This document shows positions 30,672 to 35,222 of a stretch of DNA of 35,222 nucleotides, piece by piece. A program made the position numbers and the translations under genes. The DNA is from Candidatus Latescibacterota bacterium (lineage in GTDB: Bacteria; Latescibacterota; UBA2968), in the NCBI GenBank assembly GCA_022823725.1, contig JAJEHL010000025.1, positions 1 through 35,222 on the forward strand, read 5' to 3'. The notes below the pieces were generated by a model. The model was given only the letters and a program-made list of their open reading frames with translations. It was not told the origin of the DNA and ran no database searches. The first letter of the stretch is position 1, and each line of letters starts with the position of its first letter.

Positions 30672-31886
30672 ATGATGCGCCGTCGCCGAAAAGGCAGAAT
30701 TGTCAAATGGCTACTCTGGGCCTTCGGTGTAATTGGAGCCATTGCACTCGCCCTTGCACTGATCCAGATTGACGATATTGTGATGGCTCAAGGCATTGTC
30801 GAACCCGGAGACAAAATATATATCAATTCGCCCATGAGCCAGGACATCCATGAAATCCTCGTAGGCCCTGGCGACTCCGTCACAGCCGGTCAACCCGTCG
30901 CACGGCTCTACGACGGCGATTTGAGGGCGGCTGCGGCAACTGCCGAACAGGAAATCAAACGGGAAAAGGCCAACCTCGAAGCCGCACAGGCGCGGCTTGC
31001 CCTGCTGCGCGCACAGCCAACCCCCGAAGAAATCAAAATATCCGAATCGCGCGTTGAGCAAGCGCGCATCAACCTCACAGCCCGGCAACAGGACCTCAAA
31101 CGCGCCCAGGCTCTCTATCAAGGCCAGCGGCTCTTCAGTCAGGAAGACTATGAACGCGCCAAAACCAATTACGACCTCGCTGAAGCCAGCTTAAAAGTCG
31201 AAGTCGAAAATCTCAACCTGGTGAGGCGCGGTCCCCTACCCGCTGAAATTCAACAAGCCGAAGCGGCAATGCGCCAAACCCAGGCATCTCTGGACAAGGC
31301 AAAAAACAATCTCGAAGCCGCGCACGAAGCCCTCGAACGCGCCACCCTGCGCGCGCCAGTCAATGGCGTGGTGGCCCGCCAGGATCTCTATCCGGGCATG
31401 CAGGCCGGTCAGGGGGCCATTGTCATGATCATCGCTGGAGAAGGCGAAGGCACAGTCATCGGCGCCTGGATGCCCGAAACCAGTGCGTGGAAGGTGCGCC
31501 CCGGTCAACCCGTTGAAATATTGAGCAACCTCTTTACCGACCGCGAAGGTTTTGTCGGTCAGGGCGAAGTGTCAGAAGTCCACGGTTATGCTATTCACGA
31601 AGGCGGTGTTCGCACCTTTGGCCTGGAAGTCGCCGTCAAACAAACCCCCATTGCCCTCAGCTTTGGATCTACCGCTGATTTGCGTATCTATGTGGGGCGT
31701 CGCAGCATTTTGCAAACCATCCTCGGTTGGGAAAGCAATGTCCAGTTCGATCAGGTAAAATCATCAATTGAATCATTTCAGGCACTCCAACCTGACACCA
31801 TCAATACGCCACAGCCTGATACCATTAATACCCCACAATCTGGCACCATCAATACCTCACAGCCTGATACCATCAATAATCAATAA
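30672..31886 (+). CDS. HlyD/membrane-fusion-type adaptor protein
   Basis: A 404-residue adaptor. The N-terminus is basic, then a single transmembrane helix (about 12-31). A lipoyl-like domain (about 38-85) follows with V-G-P-G-D-S-V-T-A-G-Q-P-V, then a long alpha-helical hairpin (about 85-230) rich in Gln, Ala and Glu, the closing half of the lipoyl domain (R-A-P-V-N-G-V-V-A-R-Q) and a beta-barrel. These proteins link inner-membrane exporters to outer-membrane channels. No transporter or outer-membrane partner lies nearby. The last 32 residues are an 8-residue repeat, Q-P-D-T-I-N-T-P, found four times. Start: ATG 30672 or 30675, behind AAAAGGAA. Confidence 0.85.
   Translation: MMRRRRKGRIVKWLLWAFGVIGAIALALALIQIDDIVMAQGIVEPGDKIYINSPMSQDIHEILVGPGDSVTAGQPVARLYDGDLRAAAATAEQEIKREKANLEAAQARLALLRAQPTPEEIKISESRVEQARINLTARQQDLKRAQALYQGQRLFSQEDYERAKTNYDLAEASLKVEVENLNLVRRGPLPAEIQQAEAAMRQTQASLDKAKNNLEAAHEALERATLRAPVNGVVARQDLYPGMQAGQGAIVMIIAGEGEGTVIGAWMPETSAWKVRPGQPVEILSNLFTDREGFVGQGEVSEVHGYAIHEGGVRTFGLEVAVKQTPIALSFGSTADLRIYVGRRSILQTILGWESNVQFDQVKSSIESFQALQPDTINTPQPDTINTPQSGTINTSQPDTINNQ
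31788..31883 (+). repeat. four tandem 24-bp units encoding the adaptor C-terminus
   Basis: Units at 31788-31811, 31812-31835, 31836-31859 and 31860-31883 encode QPDTINTP, QPDTINTP, QSGTINTS and QPDTINNQ, the last ending at the stop codon. Units 1 and 2 differ at four bases, all synonymous. Confidence 0.9.
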
Positions 31887-31993
31887 TCAGTAGTCAGTAG
31901 CCCGCCCATCCCTCACCTTTCCCTTCTCAATTCCAACAAAATCCTTGCTCGTTTTTTTGCCCTATTATATTTTTCTTTGCTAAAATACAACCC

Positions 31994-32011
31994 GGGCACA
32001 CCGTTGTGCCC
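31994..32011 (+). promoter_or_regulatory. hairpin in the ppdK leader
   Basis: GGGCACA-CCGT-TGTGCCC is a perfect 7-bp stem with a 4-base loop, about 16 bases before the ppdK SD (TTTTGGAGG). It lacks a T-run, so it is not a standard terminator. It could stabilise the leader or bind a regulator. Confidence 0.4.
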
Positions 32012-32037
32012 CAATTTGAACCCTTTTGGAGGACGCA

Positions 32038-34683
32038 ATGTCGAAAGCACACCAAGAAGAAAAATATGTCTATTTCTTTGGCGATGGCAAAGCCGAAGGC
32101 TCTGCAGAAATGCGCAACTTGCTCGGTGGCAAAGGCGCGAATCTCGCAGAAATGTCGGGCCTGGGTATTCCCGTACCCGCTGGTTTTACCATCACCACCG
32201 AGGTTTGCACGTATTATTACGATAACGACAAACAGTATCCCGAAGCACTTGAAAAACAGGTCCTGGCCAACGTTGCCAAACTCGAAAATGTGATGGGCGG
32301 AAAATTCGGCGATGCGACAAACCCACTGCTCCTATCCGTGCGCTCGGGCGCGCGCGTCTCCATGCCCGGCATGATGGAAACCGTACTCAACCTCGGTCTC
32401 AACGATGAAATCACAGAAGGTCTTATTGAGAGAAGCAACAATCCGCGTTTTGGATGGGACTCTTATCGCCGCTTCATCCAGACCTATGGCGATGTGGTAA
32501 TGGGCGTAGCTCCTGAAGGTCTCGAAATAGACCCCTTTGAAGCCGCTATCGACGAAGTCAAAGAAAAACGCGGTATCGAAGACGACCTCGACATGACCGT
32601 AGAGGATCTCAAAACCCTCGTCGATATGTTCAAAGACATCGTCAAAAAACGCACGGGACAAAATTTCCCTACCGACCCCATCGAGCAACTCTGGGGCGGT
32701 ATTGGCGCGGTATTTGGCTCCTGGCAGGCAGATCGCGCCATCACCTATCGGCGTCTGGAAAATATCCCCGGAGACTGGGGAACGGCGGTCAACGTACAGT
32801 CCATGGTCTATGGCAACATGGGCGATGACTGCGCCACAGGCGTTGCATTTACGCGCGACCCCTCCACGGGTGAAAATACATTTTACGGAGAATTTCTCAC
32901 CAACGCACAGGGCGAAGACGTCGTTGCAGGCGTGCGCACACCCGAACCTGTAGAACGCCTGAAGGGCAGACAGCCCGAAGCCTATCAAACACTTGAAGAT
33001 ATCTACCAAACACTCGAAAATCACTATCGAGACATGCAGGACATCGAATTTACCGTGCAACAGGGCAAACTCTGGATGCTGCAAACCCGCAGTGGCAAAC
33101 GCACAGCGGCTGCCGCTGTCAAAATTGCCGTTGACATGTTCAATGAAGGACTGATCACCAAAACCGAAGCCGTGCAGAGCGTGGAACCCGAACAGCTCGA
33201 CCAACTCCTGCATCCCACTTTCGATCCCTCGGTTGAACGCAATGTACTGGCTACGGGATTACCCGCTTCACCGGGCGCTGCGTCGGGGAAGGTCGTCTTT
33301 CTCGCAGAAGAAGCCGAAGAAGCCGCCGAACAGGGCGAGCATGTTCTGCTGGTACGCCTCGAAACCTCGCCTGAAGATATCGGCGGCATGAACGCTGCAC
33401 AGGGCATTCTCACCGCGCGCGGGGGCATGACCTCACACGCTGCGGTGGTTGCCCGTGGTATGGGCAAATGCTGTGTGGCCGGTTGCGGCGATCTCGTCAT
33501 CGACTACACAGCGAATCAATTCTCCGTTGGCGATACAGTCGTCAAAGGCGGCGACTGGGTCTCCATTGACGGTTCTACGGGCGAAGTCATGCTCGGCCAG
33601 GTTCCCACGCAAGAGCCTGAACTCTCAGGCGATTTTGCCACCTTGATGAGTTGGGCAGACGAGATTCGCACACTCAATGTACGCACCAATGCGGACACAC
33701 CACACGATTCGGCTGTTGCGCGCGAATTTGGCGCCGAAGGCATTGGCCTGTGTCGCACGGAGCACATGTTCTTTGAAGGCGACCGCATCAATATCGTGCG
33801 CGAAATGATTCTCGCCGATGATGAAGAAGGGCGCCGTGGTGCCCTCGAAAAGCTGTTGCCTATTCAGCGAGGCGACTTTGAAGGTATTTTCAACGCCATG
33901 GCAGGGCTGCCCGTGACCATTCGCCTGCTCGACCCTCCCCTGCACGAGTTTCTCCCACACGAGAGCGAGCAGCAAGAGGAAATGGCAAGACGCCTCGATA
34001 CCTCGTTGCGCGTGATTCAGGACAAGGTCGAATCCCTCAACGAATTTAATCCCATGCTCGGGCATCGCGGCTGCCGGCTGGGCATCACCTATCCAGAAAT
34101 TTACGAAATGCAGGTGCGTGCCATCCTCGAAGCCGCCGCCAATGTGGGATCCAAAGCTGTTCCCGAAATCATGATTCCACTCGTCGGCACGGTCAAAGAA
34201 TTTACCGAACTCAAAATCATGACCGATCGCGTAGCCCGTGCAGTGGAAAGCGAAACCGGCAAGTGCGTCGCGTATCTCGTCGGCACCATGATCGAAATTC
34301 CCCGCGCTGCCCTCACCGCCGCCGAAATTGCCGAACACGCAGAGTTTTTCTCGTTTGGCACCAATGACCTCACGCAAATGACCTATGGTTACTCGCGCGA
34401 CGACGCTGGCAAATTCCTGGGCGAATACGTCGAAAAGGGCATCCTCGAAAACGATCCCTTCCAGACTCTCGACCAGACCGGCGTGGGGCAACTCGTCGAA
34501 CTCGGCACCAAAAACGGACGCGACGCCCGCGGCGACCTCAAAGTGGGCATCTGCGGCGAACACGGCGGCGATCCAGCCTCTGTACACTTTTGCCACAACA
34601 TCGGCATGGACTACGTCTCCTGTTCGCCCTTCCGCGTACCCATCGCCCGCCTCGCAGCCGCCCACGCTGCTCTGGAAGAGTAA
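32038..34683 (+). CDS. ppdK: pyruvate, phosphate dikinase
   Basis: The 881-residue enzyme interconverts pyruvate + ATP + phosphate and phosphoenolpyruvate + AMP + pyrophosphate, at the junction of glycolysis and gluconeogenesis. The N-terminal ATP-grasp domain shows L-L-G-G-K-G-A-N-L-A-E-M and G-S-W-Q-A-D-R-A-I-T-Y-R-R. The phosphohistidine domain has G-G-M-T-S-H467-A-A-V-V-A-R-G, and the C-terminal TIM barrel G-I-C839-G-E-H-G-G-D-P, with the catalytic Cys. Length is normal for the family. The start at ATG 32038 follows GGAGG by 6 bases; a TTG 12 bases upstream is inside the SD. Transcription ends at the hairpin at 34715-34741. Confidence 0.97.
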   Translation: MSKAHQEEKYVYFFGDGKAEGSAEMRNLLGGKGANLAEMSGLGIPVPAGFTITTEVCTYYYDNDKQYPEALEKQVLANVAKLENVMGGKFGDATNPLLLSVRSGARVSMPGMMETVLNLGLNDEITEGLIERSNNPRFGWDSYRRFIQTYGDVVMGVAPEGLEIDPFEAAIDEVKEKRGIEDDLDMTVEDLKTLVDMFKDIVKKRTGQNFPTDPIEQLWGGIGAVFGSWQADRAITYRRLENIPGDWGTAVNVQSMVYGNMGDDCATGVAFTRDPSTGENTFYGEFLTNAQGEDVVAGVRTPEPVERLKGRQPEAYQTLEDIYQTLENHYRDMQDIEFTVQQGKLWMLQTRSGKRTAAAAVKIAVDMFNEGLITKTEAVQSVEPEQLDQLLHPTFDPSVERNVLATGLPASPGAASGKVVFLAEEAEEAAEQGEHVLLVRLETSPEDIGGMNAAQGILTARGGMTSHAAVVARGMGKCCVAGCGDLVIDYTANQFSVGDTVVKGGDWVSIDGSTGEVMLGQVPTQEPELSGDFATLMSWADEIRTLNVRTNADTPHDSAVAREFGAEGIGLCRTEHMFFEGDRINIVREMILADDEEGRRGALEKLLPIQRGDFEGIFNAMAGLPVTIRLLDPPLHEFLPHESEQQEEMARRLDTSLRVIQDKVESLNEFNPMLGHRGCRLGITYPEIYEMQVRAILEAAANVGSKAVPEIMIPLVGTVKEFTELKIMTDRVARAVESETGKCVAYLVGTMIEIPRAALTAAEIAEHAEFFSFGTNDLTQMTYGYSRDDAGKFLGEYVEKGILENDPFQTLDQTGVGQLVELGTKNGRDARGDLKVGICGEHGGDPASVHFCHNIGMDYVSCSPFRVPIARLAAAHAALEE

Positions 34684-34714
34684 TCTCCTATTTTTTTATA
34701 GGGATAAATAAAAG

Positions 34715-34748
34715 TGCCCGCTTCCATTAAGGAGGCGGGCATTTGTTT
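34715..34748 (+). terminator. rho-independent terminator of ppdK
   Basis: TGCCCGCTTCC (34715-34725) pairs with GGAGGCGGGCA (34731-34741) around ATTAA, an 11-bp stem with one G-U pair, followed by TTTGTTTT. Confidence 0.85.
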
Positions 34749-34924
34749 TCCCCACAAATTGACCCTCACCTGAAAACCAGTCGCTCAAAATTTGTTCCAA
34801 GCCCCGGCATCCTAAATGAGATATATCTATCGAAAAATTGTCAGAAAAAATTGATGGGACTTGAAAAACGCTGAAAAATGACTATCTTCAAGTAATCCAT
34901 ATATTTTCGCGCAGGAAAACCAAA

Positions 34925-35084
34925 ATGAAGCCCCAGTTGACAGTCAGTTTACTTTGTGAAGAAGCGAACCAATTTGCTCGTATCGAGTCTTCACGCGAGC
35001 ATGCCAGTTTGTTTGGCGTCACAGATGGAAAAGCAATCGGGACATACGTTGAACATCAATTTCGGGAGTATCTAACTCAAAAGT
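34925..35084 (+). pseudogene. 5' fragment of a restriction-endonuclease-like gene, interrupted by an IS element
   Basis: From ATG 34925 about 53 codons read MKPQLTVSLLCEEANQF, then F-G-V-T-D-G-K-A-I-G-T-Y-V-E-H and R-E-Y-L-T-Q-K. As I recall, this combination opens a group of Type II restriction-enzyme-like proteins of 200-300 residues. The frame then runs into the left end of an IS3-type element, so the original gene is cut. A possible promoter (TTGAAA 34861-34866, TATCTT 34883-34888, 16 bases apart) and a weak SD (CAGGAAA) precede it. The rest of the gene and any methyltransferase lie beyond the window edge. The family call is from memory and moderate. Confidence 0.5.
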
Positions 35085-35222
35085 TGGACTTGACCCGTTT
35101 TAGTGGACAACTTATCTCTTTCAGAGAAAGGAGTCCAAAATGGGCAGAAAAAGATCATATCCAGCAGCATTTCGCCAGCAAATGGTCGCGCTGGTCAGAT
35201 CCGGTCGTAGTGCCAACGATTT
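35085..35222 (+). mobile_element. left end of an IS3-family insertion sequence (runs off the window)
   Basis: TGGACTTGACCC (from about 35085) and TTTTAGTGGACA resemble the terminal repeat of IS3-family elements, which usually start with TG. The transposase orfA starts 55 bases later. The exact left boundary may be off by a few bases, because the target duplication cannot be seen without the right end. Confidence 0.7.
35140..35222 (+). CDS. IS3-family transposase OrfA (N-terminal part)
   Basis: From ATG 35140, with GAAAGGAG in front, the 27 visible codons read MGRKRSYPAAFRQQMVALVR followed by S-G-R-S-A-N-D. This is the standard opening of IS3-family OrfA, a helix-turn-helix protein that binds the element ends. 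The gene and the rest of the element extend past the window edge. Confidence 0.85.
   Translation, partial: MGRKRSYPAAFRQQMVALVRSGRSAND

Noticed and set aside
30557-30742. 61-codon frame that reads through part of the tRNA-Lys gene
   Set aside because: The tRNA is certain, and the remainder of the frame overlaps the HlyD-type start.
31788-31883. Tandem 24-bp units as a possible CRISPR array
   Set aside because: Units are contiguous with no spacers and are in frame within a protein.
32332-33213. 293-codon open frame on the minus strand inside ppdK
   Set aside because: It lies wholly within the certain ppdK gene, has no SD, and its product resembles no protein. Long antisense frames are expected in this codon usage.
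33625-34665. 346-codon open frame on the minus strand inside ppdK
   Set aside because: Same reason; Gly/Ala/Phe-rich composition is that of a frame shadow.

Overview
The window looks like a chromosome segment of a free-living Gram-negative bacterium from an uncultivated lineage. The gene mix suggests Latescibacterota or Poribacteria-like genomes: phytanoyl-CoA-dioxygenase-like proteins, Gfo/Idh/MocA oxidoreductases, a creatininase-family protein, a sulfatase, Asp-box propellers, an enolase-superfamily enzyme, a BlaI/M56/TonB cassette and an HlyD adaptor. That placement is an inference from gene content; no rRNA or other decisive marker is present.

Layout. 1-4 kb: the start of a methyltransferase-like gene, a PhyH-type oxygenase, a decayed toxin-antitoxin locus, a creatininase-family gene and a Gfo/Idh/MocA oxidoreductase. 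4-9 kb: an accessory patch with a complete AbiE-type (type IV) toxin-antitoxin pair, an Asp-box propeller protein, and a 577-residue protein with a C-terminal DisA/DAC-like nucleotide-binding domain, the most intriguing gene here. 9-13 kb: a leftward block, aldo/keto reductase > sulfatase > small DUF6557-like protein > enolase-superfamily enzyme, probably for catabolism of sulfated or acidic sugars. 13-20 kb: an HNH nuclease, an HD phosphohydrolase, a non-coding repeat element, xylose isomerase, a DUF1854 protein, a short adenylate-kinase-like enzyme and a PhyH + Gfo/Idh/MocA pair.

20-23 kb: a BlaI-type repressor, an M56 (BlaR1-like) membrane protease and a TonB-type protein. They are tied together by closely matching inverted repeats in front of the repressor and in front of tonB. 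23-26 kb: a heparinase-like protein and a second Asp-box propeller. 26 kb: rpsT, which appears to start at UUG, followed by a bidirectional terminator.

26.4-30.4 kb is a leftward sulfur-assimilation cluster: cysH (APS/PAPS reductase), a CysM-like synthase, a JAMM protease (Mec), a sulfur carrier (CysO-like) ending Gly-Gly-Cys-Leu-Phe, an Rrf2/CymR-like regulator and a CysK-like synthase. Together they encode sulfate reduction plus a protein-thiocarboxylate route to cysteine. 30.5-34.7 kb holds tRNA-Lys(TTT), an HlyD-like adaptor with an unusual repeat tail, and pyruvate phosphate dikinase. The right edge holds the start of a restriction-endonuclease-like gene cut by the left end of an IS3-family insertion sequence.

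No CRISPR array, rRNA, prophage or origin was seen. All functions are read from sequence motifs and family memory; no database search was run.
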